Positions 1 through 10,605 of a stretch of 64,000 nucleotides of DNA are shown piece after piece. Under the pieces are notes generated by a model that saw only the letters and a list, made by a program, of their open reading frames with translations, was not told the origin of the DNA and did not search any database. Every line of letters begins with the position of its first letter. Position 1 is the first letter of the stretch. Origin of the DNA: Humulus lupulus (lineage: Eukaryota; Streptophyta; Magnoliopsida; Rosales; Cannabaceae). The translations under genes and the position numbers were made by a program. The DNA lies in contig NC_084794.1 of NCBI RefSeq assembly GCF_963169125.1, forward strand, positions 156,622,858 to 156,686,857, given 5' to 3'.

Positions 1-385
1 TGTATCTAGTTATTTTGGTTTGATTTTGTATCTAGAATTTTTTTTCTTAATTTAGGTTTTATAATTAGTGTTTAGGTTCAAGTTTAATTTTTATTTCTTA
101 TAATCATTTTAAAGCATTTTGTGATTAAAATAGAATTTTCATTATTTTATATCATTTTTTATTAATTTTAATATAGTAATATTTTATTTTAATTTACTAT
201 ATCAATTCAATTAAAAAATTAGGGGTACTTTGGTCATATTTAAAAAAAGTTTGACCAAAATCAGGTTCAGTGTACAAGTTTGTTCCATTTTGTAAAACGC
301 TGGGTCCAAATTGGCATTTAACAAAAGAGAGGATCTGATCGGTAACTTTTACAAAATATAGGATTGAAAATGGTATTTACCCTTA
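1..385. other. AT-rich unassigned sequence
   Basis: No coding frame or RNA gene is visible. The right edge, read on the minus strand, starts GGGTAAATACCATTTTC and abuts a copia-type LTR segment in mid-LTR, so this is probably the end of another repeat inserted into or joined to that LTR. The window starts inside it, so its other end cannot be seen. Its class is not known. Confidence 0.4.
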
Positions 386-1459
386 GTTTAACATAAAGTT
401 TTTCAAAATAAAATCTATACAGTTAAATAATTAATTAGTTGCCCATAACTATCACATAATTATTTCATTGCCCAAGAAAATTAATTTCTTTGCAATTAAG
501 TCATCCTATTTACAAATCTTTCTTATGACATCCTTACCCTTGACAGTGTAGGACAGAGGTGACCTAGGGATCTTGGACCTATAATACGAAGCTCCAATAA
601 ACCAGATTATTTAAACTCTTTAATCTAATAATCTTATTTACTAATTTCATGATTACTCCACTATAAATATTGAATTGCACTCTAAGTATTTATATAATTA
701 TATTTACATAGATTTCTTTGTAGTCCATTTATATAATCAATAAATATAGTTCTATTCTCCAACTATTGGTTCATTAATTAAAGCTGGTCAAAATTACTAT
801 TTTACCCTTCTAATTACCTCATGTTCCTTAAGTACAATTAATTCACAAGCAACTAATTAATCTATAATCAAATTATAGATTTGAGCTCAATAACTATTCA
901 GTTCCAGAATTAACACTTAAGGGAACCAATATTTGATTTGTTAGGAAAGTGTGGATTCCATTATTGCTAATCATGTTCCCAGCCATTCATGATATTGAAT
1001 CTCCAAAACAAAAGTTACTAGCCTCGTTATACTAAGAAGCATTAACGAGTGCATCAAAAGATCCAATATCCAGAGTTCATGACTACTTAAGATTTATATT
1101 GTTTTACAAATGATCATCTATTATGATAAGAATTAAATCTGTATGGGGAACGCCAAGTTTATAAAGAAAGTTAATTCATATCGCTATTGTCATATATAAT
1201 CTATATTATATACAGCACATTTACCAAAATGTCTATCCTCATAAATAATCTGACTCTAGACTACTTGCATCCCCGTATGCTTAGTAAGTGTACTGGTAAC
1301 CATTCATTAAAGATTCCTTACTTTAATATGTTACTAACTATTTTATTCATTGTATATGATCTTAATTCTCTCGTACTAATACAAGATCATATCCTCATAA
1401 ATGAATATAGAATTTTCTTGATATTCATATAAACTATTCAAATAATAATTATAACATTC
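386..1459 (-). mobile_element. Copia-type LTR, left part (interrupted)
   Basis: This segment matches, with scattered differences, the copia LTR at 39541-39743 plus 53477-54355 further right: same order, shared runs such as GAAGCTCCAATAAACCAG and the same AT-rich end. Its left part is missing, cut near 386. It is interrupted at 1459 by the Tat element, whose TSD CATTC is 1455-1459 and 10606-10610. The LTR resumes at 10606. By comparison with the copy next to the RNase H fragment at 54489, it is oriented on the minus strand. Confidence 0.75.
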
Positions 1460-2639
1460 TGTTGACGGTAAGAACTCGTCAACGATTGATGGTTAGAAAA
1501 CTTTGATCTCTATACTATAGGAAGCTATGAATCGATAGAAAGAACTCTAAACAACAGGAGAAAACTTAGGCAACCATGAATACCAGAAACATATATTTCT
1601 TAAGTCTCGTTTCTACATTCAGTTTTCCAACCCCTTAGCCTGAGGGGTTGGAGCCTATTTATAGGGGGGGGGGGGGCTCTATTGGCCCTGAATACAAACA
1701 AGTCCCAGACCACAGGGGCGTACACAGGTACTCTGATAATGTAGTGGCTCAGGGTGTAGTAGTGTCTACCCTGGGGGTGTCAGAGTCGTGGCCTAGGACA
1801 TAGTACTGTCGGCTCTGGCGTATGGTCGGGGGTGTCCAAGTGGTACCACTACTCTTCGTACAAGTCCGTATCGCCACTACTCCTCATACACAGATCACAG
1901 GGTCGTGCCTCTGTTCTCTCCACAACCGTACGCCCCGTGTCAGTGCACGTGTTCTGTACTCGGTCGTCCTCATCAATCCCCGTTCAATGCTCCATGTTCG
2001 TTTGGCATATCGACAAGGTTCCTCCAAGTGATCCCGTGCCTATGTCAAGGAGGCCTCAACCTATGCGTTTCCTGAGAAGTTAAGGCATCAGGGGTCAGGG
2101 CCAGGTTATGCGGATCGCATAGACACGAGGCTCGCAGCATGAGCGCCATGGCAAGGCCTCACCCTCGCATAGCGAGGGTACCTCGTGTAGCGAGGCTGGC
2201 CCTTTTCCCTTGGGTGTAGGTACGACTCGGGGTACGGGCGTCGCAACAAGGCAGCACCCTCGCATAGCGAGGGTCCCTCGCATAACGAGGCTGCCTTTCC
2301 TCCGGGTGCAGGCGTCGCGAGGCTAGGGGCACGGATGCCTCAACAAAGCCTCACCCTCGCATAGCGAGGGTGCCTCGCGTGGCGAGGCTGACCTTATTCT
2401 CCCGAGTGTAGGCGAGGCTTGATGCCTGATGGAACGGGGCGCATGCGGACGACCAGCTGGGGGACCCTCGCATAGTGAGGGTGAAGTTTGGGTTGGCAAG
2501 CGGCCGAAGGCCCTCGCCCAGCGAGGGTGGCCCTCTTAGCCCAACTCTCCTATCATCATATAACGCCTTTTTAGGATGTCTCGTGGTATAGAGCTTCACT
2601 CGTGAATAGAATTCATAAGGAAATATTTCCACATTTACA
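1460..2639 (-). repeat. 3' LTR of pol-less Tat element
   Basis: The LTR aligns along its length with 9446-10605. On the minus strand it carries a TATA box (TATAAATA, 1656-1663) next to a run of 13 G/C pairs (1664-1676; 10 in the other LTR), and a 9-bp perfect stem (CCAACCCCT 1627-1635 with AGGGGTTGG 1643-1651) just downstream of the TATA box. The U3-side part is a GC-rich cluster of hairpin repeats (2150-2540). Confidence 0.9.
2150..2540. repeat. Cluster of CCCTCGCATAGCGAGGG hairpin repeats
   Basis: A perfect inverted repeat, CCCTCGC-ATA-GCGAGGG, occurs at 2162-2178, 2257-2273 and 2354-2370, with a one-base variant at 2464-2480 and partial units between. The units sit in a GC-rich block that contrasts with the AT-rich surroundings. 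The same cluster is in the other LTR at about 10140-10500 with one unit fewer, so copy number changed after insertion. Confidence 0.85.
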
Positions 2640-2651
2640 CTTCCCCCCGAG
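2640..2651 (-). promoter_or_regulatory. Polypurine tract
   Basis: Directly inside the 3' LTR, the minus strand reads CTCGGGGGGAAG followed by the LTR start TGTAAATG. A purine run at this place is the plus-strand primer of LTR retrotransposons and fixes the element's orientation. Confidence 0.85.
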
Positions 2652-2970
2652 TCTATAAGTACACTTTTAAGTGTGTTTGTAGACTCTCTCCACTTCTCTT
2701 GCCTGACATGCACGACCAATCTTGGGGGATTTTGCCTTGGCAATTTTTCCAACGCCGTTTGAAGAAGCATGAGGTGAGGCTTGGGGTTGTGTTTCTTTTT
2801 AGTGTCCAAAGAAACACAAAAGTCACCCAACACTTGTGGGATCCATGAAAGATCCTAAGATTTCATAAGGACCAATCATCCTCCATCGCGGATCCCAAGG
2901 TTACCCATACTCTTGATCTCCACCATTTATAGGGAAATAGATCCAAGGGCTAGGGAGCATTGACTTTCCC

Positions 2971-2978
2971 TATAAATA
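2971..2978 (+). promoter_or_regulatory. Candidate TATA box of the antisense aORF
   Basis: TATAAATA lies 332 bp inside the left LTR on the plus strand, about 500 bp before the aORF ATG at 3483. The other Tat element has the same octamer in the matching place (21849-21856), also ahead of its aORF. The sequence and position are seen directly; promoter activity is inferred. Confidence 0.5.
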
Positions 2979-3482
2979 CTCCAAGGCTTGAAACCACTTC
3001 TCTATACAAAGACTTGCTTAGCCTAGTGGTATTCCCTCTAAGCCTCTTCCAAGAGCTCCAAGGTTCTATTCTCAATAGATGAATTTTTGAGGTACCCCTT
3101 CTTTTATTTCCATTCTCCTTCCTTTTCTCTTTTTTTTTTTGTTTTGTTTTAATAATTTTTTTTTTCTCTTTAGCTTCGTGGTGATGCTGGGCATTACCTC
3201 GCTCCTACGGTCTTGCTCCTGCTCCTTCGTAAGTCTGTCCTTGCGTCCCCTCAGCTTCGTATTCCCACAGGTATGTCTCCTTGATCTCTTCTCCCTTTTG
3301 TTTGCATTGATTATACGAGGGTAGAATTGATGGTTGCATGACACTCAACCTTCAGAGTTTAGCATTTTCTTCGCATAGCCTTTCCAGTACCCATACACCG
3401 GCCCTTTTCTTATACCCTCATACTCGTGTTGTAGATATTGAGTCGCCCTTATGCATACACGCCCTCGAGTCTTAGCTTGTCC

Positions 3483-6042
3483 ATGGCGTCTAGGCGATGT
3501 CCCGAAGGTCCGTCTAATGTTGAATTTATTGAGTTGTGCTCCTCCAACTCAGAGGTCGACGCATGTAAACCCTCTAACCGCGGGGGTGTGCGGGCGCTCT
3601 ACCTCAGGAGACTATCTTACCTTAGACATAAGGCGTACTGTCTAGAGAGGGAGCTAGAATCCCATCCCGGGGACGCGGGTTCTGATCTCTTCCCCCAGCA
3701 AGCGACATACATTTCCCAGCTACAATCCACCCTCTAGGATTGCCTTTCCGAAATTGCTTGCCTAGAAGAAAACTTGCCCCCTGAGCCTTTTTCCTTTTGT
3801 CGTGACGAGTCTCCCGATTACGTGGATTCCTCCTTTGAAGGCGGTAGACATGAATTGGTTGAGCCGGAGTTCCTTTCCATGGTGCCGCCTGTGTTCCCTC
3901 TCCTATCCCCTGTCTTGCGCCCTAGGGTCAAGCAAAGAGCTGGTAGACATAGGACATGTGGGGGATCTTCTAGGACCCTAAGAAAGTATGTTGCTCATAA
4001 ACTGCCTTACTTTGTCCAGGTACCCGAGATGCCGAAGAGAGTCTTGGACACTTCTGATGAAGTTGGAAGGTCTACCGTTACCCTGAAGAAATTGGGCAAC
4101 ATGCTGAAAGCCCATAAGTTACCCTTGAACCTCAAGTTCGTTATACCAGAGCGCAAGGAACGCGCATCTGCATCGCAGAAAGGGTTCGTGGCATTTAGTG
4201 ATGCCATAATCCGATCTGGTGGAGCTCTGCCACTCCACTCTTTCTTCATCAAAGTGCTGGACTACTTTGAATTGGCGCCACTACAATTGTCCCCCAACTC
4301 CTAGGTGATGCTCAGCTGTTTGTATGTGTTGTACCATCAGGTGTACTCTAGGGGGCCTTCCGCAAGTGAGGTTCATTACTTCTTCACCCTAAGGGAGAAT
4401 ACATCAGCCCCCGGGTTCTACCAACTCCAGAAAGCCGCGGCCCTTAAAGGGAGTTCCCTCTTGGAGGGATCTATTACCAATAGGGGGCGTGGAAGTCAGA
4501 CTACTTCTATACTTATAGTGGGCAGACCCGATACTCTAACTTCAACACCCCACGTAAGGCTATCCTCACTTTGATCCCATATACCAGAAATTTCTCTTAT
4601 TATTCGACCTTTTTTTTTTATAGTTATTGTAACTGTGGTTATTTCCTTTCGTTCGATGGCAGGTCTCTTAGGGGTCGTTGGTCCTAATCTGAAACGGGCG
4701 GCTCATGACCAGGTAATACAAATCCTGGCTATGCCGAAGGAACGCAAACAAGCCAACGCCCTTTTCACGGAGAGCAATCTCCACTCGTGCGGGTTGTTGA
4801 CCCCGGACCAGAAAGTTACCTTATGCTCCATTTCCCCTGAATCTGAGGATCCACGCCCCGCGTCACCCGACTCTGTTGATTTACCCCCAGCGGGACCCGT
4901 ACTTGAGAGTCTGTGGGTATATGGTCACGATGAAAGGAATTATGATGAAGCAGCTGATAGGGATTATGTCTACTCCCCGGGTGACCATATGGATGTTGAG
5001 GAGATCGTGGTGTCTGAGAACTACTCCTGCTTGTACTCTGTTGCTGGCAGGGCTAAGGGTGTAGCCGATGACGGTCATACTGGCGGTGCTACCTCTCGGA
5101 TGTCGCCGTTAAAGCCTGGCGGCGAGTTTGCCTTTGATGCCCCTGCTCCTTGCCCCCCTGTTCCTAGAAGGAATTTTGTCATTCCCTCTTTTGATGGGGT
5201 TCCTTCACCCCCGAGGGGGCATTCCAGGTGGGCATCCACAGGCGTCTCTTTACCCCAGGAGATGACCCCGCACTCTTCTGCTCCTCGCACTACTGTGGAC
5301 GGGTCAGGGCCTTCTCGGTCCCCATCCTTGCCAAAGCGAGCGTCGGCAGGCACTCACGCCTCCCCCGGCCCAGCTCCTATTTCTATTCCCAAAGATCATC
5401 CCCTGGAGAGCCAATATGGGGAAGCCATGAGCTATCACTTGGGAAACTTTCCCAAGGGTGAATGGGGGATGCTGCACGATGTCCCCGAGGCTGAGCTAGA
5501 GAATGCCTATATGCGAGCCTCCCTGCAGGTGACTGTCGCGATACTTGGTTTGTTAATTTATGATGGCCATATAAATACCTTTTATATTATTTCTGGTGTA
5601 TCATCTGACCCTTGAGGCTTTGTTTCATGTCTTCGTCCTCACCCAGGCCTCTTTCTTGAACCATCGGCTGCTCGCCTCCCACTCTTCATCGGCCCAACGA
5701 TTGCAACACGAGCTTGAGGAGGCGCTGAGGAACCTATCGGTGGCCCAGACTGCGAAGGATGCCTTGTCCAGGCAACTGGACGAGATGGTATGCCAGAGGG
5801 ATACCGCCTTGGCCCGGGCTGCCTCAACTTCTCAGAGCAACATTGAGCTGGAGGCTACCATCCAAACTCTGAACGGGAGGATCGCTGTGCTTGAGGCTGA
5901 GCTTACGAACGTGGAGGATCGCATAATCGGGAAAACGTTGCATGTTGTTTGGAGGACTAACCCCACCGTTGACTTATCTCCTTTCGGGGACCATGCCGTC
6001 GAGAAGATTTCTGAGTGGAAAGATCAAGGTGGAGATTCGTAG
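3483..6042 (+). pseudogene. Antisense additional ORF (aORF), gypsy-transposon domain and coiled coil, spliced, broken
   Basis: The gene runs opposite to gag. The frame opens at ATG 3483 and continues to about 4490, broken by TAG at 3735 and TAG at 4302 and by an apparent 1-bp deletion just before 4490. The region 4080-4530 carries the domain Pfam calls 'putative gypsy type transposon' (PF04195, from memory), with key segment ALPLHSFFIKVLDYFELAP. Two GT-AG introns keep the frame: 4554-4662 (phase 1) and 5529-5646 (phase 0). Exon 2 is Pro/Ser-rich and acidic and stays open for 288 codons. The last exon codes a heptad-rich coiled coil and ends at 6042. The function of these proteins in Tat elements is unknown. 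Without the introns it would read as three unrelated ORFs. The start is inferred. Confidence 0.8.
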
Positions 6043-6789
6043 ATCCCCTTGTACTCAGTCTATGTATGCTTTTGCTATGTAATCCCTTGTACCATTTCTT
6101 CTCTTTTTTTTTTGTCAAACTTAAGGGGCTCTGGTGAGTCCCCCTTGTTGCTGTTGTTCGTGGATTACATTTTTTCTTTTATCTGGTGCACCTTGATTAT
6201 ACTTGTAAGGACACTTTAACCCGTTGGGCTGTTGGGGTCCTTTTATATTCTTTGCGTGCGCTTATTACTTTTTGCGAGAAGCGTCCTTCTCGTCCTTGTA
6301 CATAGTACTATTTTTTTTCCAAGGGTTCCTTGTAAGACCCTTTTTGGGCTAGCCGGCTTAATGGCCGATCTAGACTTATTGGGTGATTCTCTCCTTACAG
6401 CCTCACCTCTTGGGGTGTCGACCTTTCGTTGGAGGTCATCCTTTTAAACTGTTCCCTTGATATTCATAAGGGTAGCTAATCCTTTTGAATATAAGAGAGT
6501 TTTTTTTTTGTTTACTTTTGTCGTCCTACCCCCCCAAGTACCTGATGAGATTTATCTTGGCGGGGACTTTAGTTGATGCTTGCACAAAGAAGTAAATAAC
6601 ATACGAAGTGGAAAACAGTTTCATTCATAGTAGTCAGATTACAACGATATATAAATAGATAAAAGGCTTACATCTACTTGGGAGGTTATCTAGGTAACCT
6701 CTTTGATTCTTGTCTACTAAAATAGCATAACCTGCAACAAACCAAACACAGCTTCTACCTGCATCAAGCATGGGAGCCTTACTGCTAGC
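6043..6789. other. Spacer between aORF and gag-PR; pol missing
   Basis: No coding frame is supported here. The stretch has T-rich runs and would hold the 3' ends of two convergent transcripts. In the complete Tat element the corresponding interval carries RT, two RNase H domains and integrase. The deletion junction must lie near the end of the protease ORF (6790) or just beyond it. Confidence 0.6.
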
Positions 6790-9378
6790 TCACCCGATTG
6801 AGCCCTTCACGATTCTGGGGTCTCGTCCCTGTGGGTCTGTACCTCCATGCACCACCATCGCCGTTGGTTCTGATGGCTTCGCAGATGTGTGAAGGGAGGT
6901 GTTATAACACTCCCTCGCCTCTCTTTGTTCTCCCTTCATACTCGCTACCCCACCAGGAGTTGGGAACTTGACGGTGAGGTGGTATATCAAAGTGATTGCT
7001 TTCAATTCTCTTAGGGATGGTCTCCCCAAAACCGCATTGAAAGCAGAGGCATAATCTAGTACGACGAAGTTTGCTATGATCGTGGTTTGTCGAGGTTGTT
7101 CTCCCATAGTGAGGGCTAATTCGATCATCCCTAAAGGTTGTATCGAGTCCCCTGCGAACCCGTATAGGGAGGATTGACAAGGCTTCAAGTGCTTGATGCC
7201 CAAACCCATCTTCTCCAAGGCGGGGCGATATAAGATATCTACGAAACTTCCATTGTCTACGAGGACTCGATGCACCCGCCGGTTGACCAACTGAACTGTC
7301 AACACCAGCGGATCATTGTGGGGGAAGTGTACCCCCCGCGCGTCCTCCTCAGTGAAAGTGATCGAGTCATTTTCTCCCTTGAAGCTTTTCGGGGGTCGTT
7401 GTTCTAAACTCATAACACAGGGTGGTGGACTTCGCCTAGCTTCTCTAGCATACCGATCTCGTCCTTTCCGGGAGTCTCCCCCAAGCCCTGGACCTCCGAA
7501 AATAGTTCTCACTTCTCCCTGGATCTCTGGAGCTTCTCTATGCGTCTTAGACAGCACTGGTTCGTCCTCCGATTTCAACCTTTCCCTCCTGACATACCGG
7601 CCTAGGTGCCCCCTGCGGATGAGTTCCTCAATTTCTTCTTTCAAATGGATACATTCTGCTGTGGTGTGACCAATATCTTTGTGGTATTGGCAGTACCTTT
7701 TGGGATCCCTCTGGGACCGATCCTTCCTCATTGGTGGGGGCTTCTTGAAGGGAACCCGCTTCTCGTTGGTGATGTAGATATGCTCCCTTGTATCCTTCAG
7801 GTCCGTATAGAAAGTATAAGCCGTTTGCCTATGGTCGCTTCCCCGCTTGGGCTTTCTATGTTGATCATCCCTCGATCCTTCGTATGCCCTCTTCTTCTTC
7901 GCACCATTCGACCCTTCGTTGGTTGGGGGCCGTGCAGGGGACTCGCCCATTCCCGCCTTCAAGTTCGCGTGACCATCCTCTACACGAATATACTTCTGCG
8001 CTCTCTCGTAGAAGTCATCTAGATCTGTGACTTCCCTCTTGAGCATATTATCCCACAATTTGCTTCCCGGAAGCACCCAGGCGGTGATGGCCATTTTTAA
8101 CTCTCTGCGGGTCAGGCTCCCCACTTTGGCTGCTTCCATGTTGAACCTATGGATGTAGTTTTTTAGGCTCTCATTTTTGCCTTGTTTTACATTGGCTAGG
8201 CTGGTTCCCGGCATTGTATAATCATGCACGACATGATGCTGCTGGAGAAATTCGTCTAAAAATTGTTGCCAAGACCTGACGGACCCCGGTTGAAGTCTCT
8301 TAAACCATTTGTATGCGGGCCCTTTCAACGTGACCGCGAAAGAGTGGCATCTAGCCCCGCTACTTATCCCCCTCAGCTTCATTAAGTCATTGAATGCGTC
8401 TAGATGGTACTTGGGGTCGGTGTTTCCTTCATACGGGGTCATATGAGGCTCCTTGAAGTTGGCTGGGAGTCGAATGGCTTGGATCTCTTTGGTGAAAGTT
8501 GATTCATAGTCGAACTCTTCCTCAAGGCTTTGCCCTCCAGACGTGGTGACAATCTTACTCCGCAGGCTCTTCATCTCCGTATCGAGGTCTTGCCTCCTCT
8601 TCTTCAGGGAGTCCCTCAACATGGACGGGTTGACACCTTCCTTTCCTTTGCCGTCCCGGGGGACAGTAGGAGGGGTAGTTCTCTTATCCGCCCTCTTCTT
8701 GTTGAGCTCTTCTCGTAGGTCTGAGGGCGTCCTCTTTGAGGTGACCTCGATGTCGTTGCGAGAGCCACCATTGCTCCCTTGCCTTGGCTCCTGGGGTGGC
8801 CTCGATGGTCTAGGATGCTCTTGTGGCTTTTCCCTGGGGGTGTTACTGGTGGAGTGTCTGGTCCTCCCGTCGTCTACTGGGACAGTGGTTTCCCGACCCT
8901 TCTCTTTCCTCTTGGGCAGGGTCACATTCGACTTACCTTGCAACAGGCCATTCAGCACCTCCTGCATGTTCTCCAGGGTAGTCTCCAGTCTTTGATTTTT
9001 ACGGTGTAGTTCACGAATCTCCTCTTCATAGAAACGAGATTTAGAACTCGAGCTCACGGAATGGACCAGGGGTTGCTTATCACGTCTATGCGTTGAGGGG
9101 CCCGGGTCTTGCCGGCCGGAGTTCGGTACCTTTGGTGGTTTGGGAGGAGGGAACTCGTTGGCATTCCCGGGTGGTGCAGTAGTTGTCCTTGGAGGATTCT
9201 CACCGGGCGGGATGGCCGGAGACGAGGACTCCCTGTCATTCTCGTGAACCTCAGGGTCCCTTAGAGGGTCTACATCTTGGGGTGGAGGTGGATCCTTCAT
9301 GGAGGCCTTCAGCTGGACTCCGGTAAGGTGGACCTCCACCTCTCGAGGCTCCTTGAGTCGCTTCGAACGTCTTGGCAT
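6790..9378 (-). CDS. Gag-protease polyprotein, Tat lineage, intact ORF
   Basis: An 862-aa ORF from ATG at 9378; upstream codons run into the LTR and were not used. The N-terminal ~290 residues are Pro- and charge-rich, with a heptad stretch (near YEEEIRELHRKNQRLE). Residues ~293-444 form the Retrotrans_gag core (PF03732; FAVTLKGPAYKWFKRLQPGS). Near residue 563 is a knuckle, YCQYHKDIGHTTAEC, with C-x2-H-x4-H-x4-C spacing. Near 700 is the aspartic protease motif VLVDNGS. Gag packages RNA in cytoplasmic particles and the protease would mature it. The ORF ends at 6790, soon after the protease, with no RT. An unbroken frame of this length among decayed elements suggests recent function or selection on Gag. 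The DNG in place of DTG at the active site could be tolerated or inactive. Confidence 0.9.
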   Translation of the reverse strand: MPRRSKRLKEPREVEVHLTGVQLKASMKDPPPPQDVDPLRDPEVHENDRESSSPAIPPGENPPRTTTAPPGNANEFPPPKPPKVPNSGRQDPGPSTHRRDKQPLVHSVSSSSKSRFYEEEIRELHRKNQRLETTLENMQEVLNGLLQGKSNVTLPKRKEKGRETTVPVDDGRTRHSTSNTPREKPQEHPRPSRPPQEPRQGSNGGSRNDIEVTSKRTPSDLREELNKKRADKRTTPPTVPRDGKGKEGVNPSMLRDSLKKRRQDLDTEMKSLRSKIVTTSGGQSLEEEFDYESTFTKEIQAIRLPANFKEPHMTPYEGNTDPKYHLDAFNDLMKLRGISSGARCHSFAVTLKGPAYKWFKRLQPGSVRSWQQFLDEFLQQHHVVHDYTMPGTSLANVKQGKNESLKNYIHRFNMEAAKVGSLTRRELKMAITAWVLPGSKLWDNMLKREVTDLDDFYERAQKYIRVEDGHANLKAGMGESPARPPTNEGSNGAKKKRAYEGSRDDQHRKPKRGSDHRQTAYTFYTDLKDTREHIYITNEKRVPFKKPPPMRKDRSQRDPKRYCQYHKDIGHTTAECIHLKEEIEELIRRGHLGRYVRRERLKSEDEPVLSKTHREAPEIQGEVRTIFGGPGLGGDSRKGRDRYAREARRSPPPCVMSLEQRPPKSFKGENDSITFTEEDARGVHFPHNDPLVLTVQLVNRRVHRVLVDNGSFVDILYRPALEKMGLGIKHLKPCQSSLYGFAGDSIQPLGMIELALTMGEQPRQTTIIANFVVLDYASAFNAVLGRPSLRELKAITLIYHLTVKFPTPGGVASMKGEQREARECYNTSLHTSAKPSEPTAMVVHGGTDPQGRDPRIVKGSIG

Positions 9379-9426
9379 TTCTCCTTGCCGGTAGTAATGG
9401 CAGAACAGTAGCTTGGTGCTTACTTT

Positions 9427-9445
9427 CCAACAGACGGCGCCAAAC
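9427..9445 (-). promoter_or_regulatory. Primer-binding site
   Basis: Next to the 5' LTR the minus strand reads GTTTGGCGCCGTCTGTTGG. A GGCGCC-containing site directly after the LTR is typical of Tat-type elements, where a tRNA 3' end primes minus-strand synthesis. The particular tRNA was not determined. Confidence 0.75.
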
Positions 9446-10605
9446 TGTTGACGGTAACAACTCGTCAATGATTGATGGTTAGAAAACTTTGATCTCTATA
9501 CTATAGGAAGCTATGAATTAGATAGAAAGAACTCTAAACAACAGGAGAAAACTTAGGCAACCATGAATACCAAAAACATATATTTCTTAAGTCTCGTTTT
9601 TACATTCAGTTTTCCAACCCCTTAGCCTGAGGGGTTGGAGCCTATTTATAGGGGGGGGGGATTTATTGGCCCTGAATATAAACAAGTCCCAGACCACAGG
9701 GGCGTACACAGGTACTCTGATAATGTAGTGGCTCAGGGTGTAGTGGTGTCTACCCTGGGGGTGTCAGAGTCGTGGCCTAGGACATAGTACTGTCAGCTCT
9801 GGCGTATGGTCGGGGGTGTCCAAGTGGTACCACTACTCTTCGTACAAGTCTGTACCGCCACTACTCCTCAGACGCAGATCACAGGGTCGTGCCTCTGTTC
9901 TCTCCACAACCGTACGCCTCGTGTCAGCGCACGTGTTCCGTACTCGGTCGTCCTCATCAATCCCCGTTCAATGCTCCATGTTCGTTTGGCATATCGACAA
10001 GGTTCCTCCAAGTGATCCCGTGCCTATGTCAAGGAGGCCTCAACCTATGCGTGTCCTGAGAATTCAAGGCGTCAGGGGTCAGGGCCAGCTTATGCGGATC
10101 GCATAGACACGAGGCTCGCAGCATGAGCGCCATGGCAAGGCCTCACCCTCGCATAGCGAGGGTACCTCGAGTAGCGAGGCTGGCCCTTTTCCCTCGGGTG
10201 TAGGTACGACTCGGGGTACGGGCGTCGCAACAAGGCAGCACCCTCGCATAGCGAGGCTGCCTTTCCTCCAGGTGCAAGCGTCGCGAGGCTAGGGGCACGG
10301 ATGCCTCAACAAAGCCTGAACCTCGCATAGCGAGGGTGCCTTGCATGGCGAGGCTGACCTTCTTCTCCCGAGTGTAGGCGAGGCTTGATGCCTGATGGAA
10401 TGGGGCGCATGCGGACGACCAGCTGGGGGACCCTCGCATAGCGAAGGTGAAGTTTGGGTTGGCAAGCGGCCGAAGGCCCTCGTCCAGCGAGGGTGGCCCT
10501 CTTAGCCCAACTCTCCTATCATCATATCACGCCTTCTTAGGATGTCTCGTGGTATAGAACTTCACTCGTGAATAGAATTCATAAGGAAATATTTCCACAT
10601 TTACA
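9446..10605 (-). repeat. 5' LTR of pol-less Tat element
   Basis: Partner of 1460-2639. It has the minus-strand TATA box (9643-9650), a 10-G/C run beside it, the same 9-bp stem, and a GC hairpin cluster. It differs from its partner at many positions, mostly transitions, and lacks one hairpin unit near 10250. Confidence 0.9.

Larger units (their letters stand above)
1460..10605 (-). mobile_element. Tat-lineage Ty3/gypsy element lacking pol (non-autonomous)
   Basis: A complete 9,146-bp LTR retrotransposon on the minus strand, bounded by LTRs of 1,180 and 1,160 bp that begin TGTTGACGG and end TTTACA on the plus strand, with TSD CATTC on both sides. From its 5' end (right) it has LTR, primer-binding site, gag-protease, a short spacer, an antisense aORF, polypurine tract and LTR. 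In complete Tat elements, RT, RNase H and integrase lie between protease and aORF. Here the space is about 750 bp and holds none, so the element must have depended on enzymes from a relative, such as the one at 21017-32470. The two LTRs differ at many sites and in repeat copy number, so the insertion is not recent. Confidence 0.9.

Noticed and set aside
7316..9009. Several plus-strand ORFs up to 150 codons
   Set aside because: They are shadows of the minus-strand Gag-PR gene, with biased composition and no domain.
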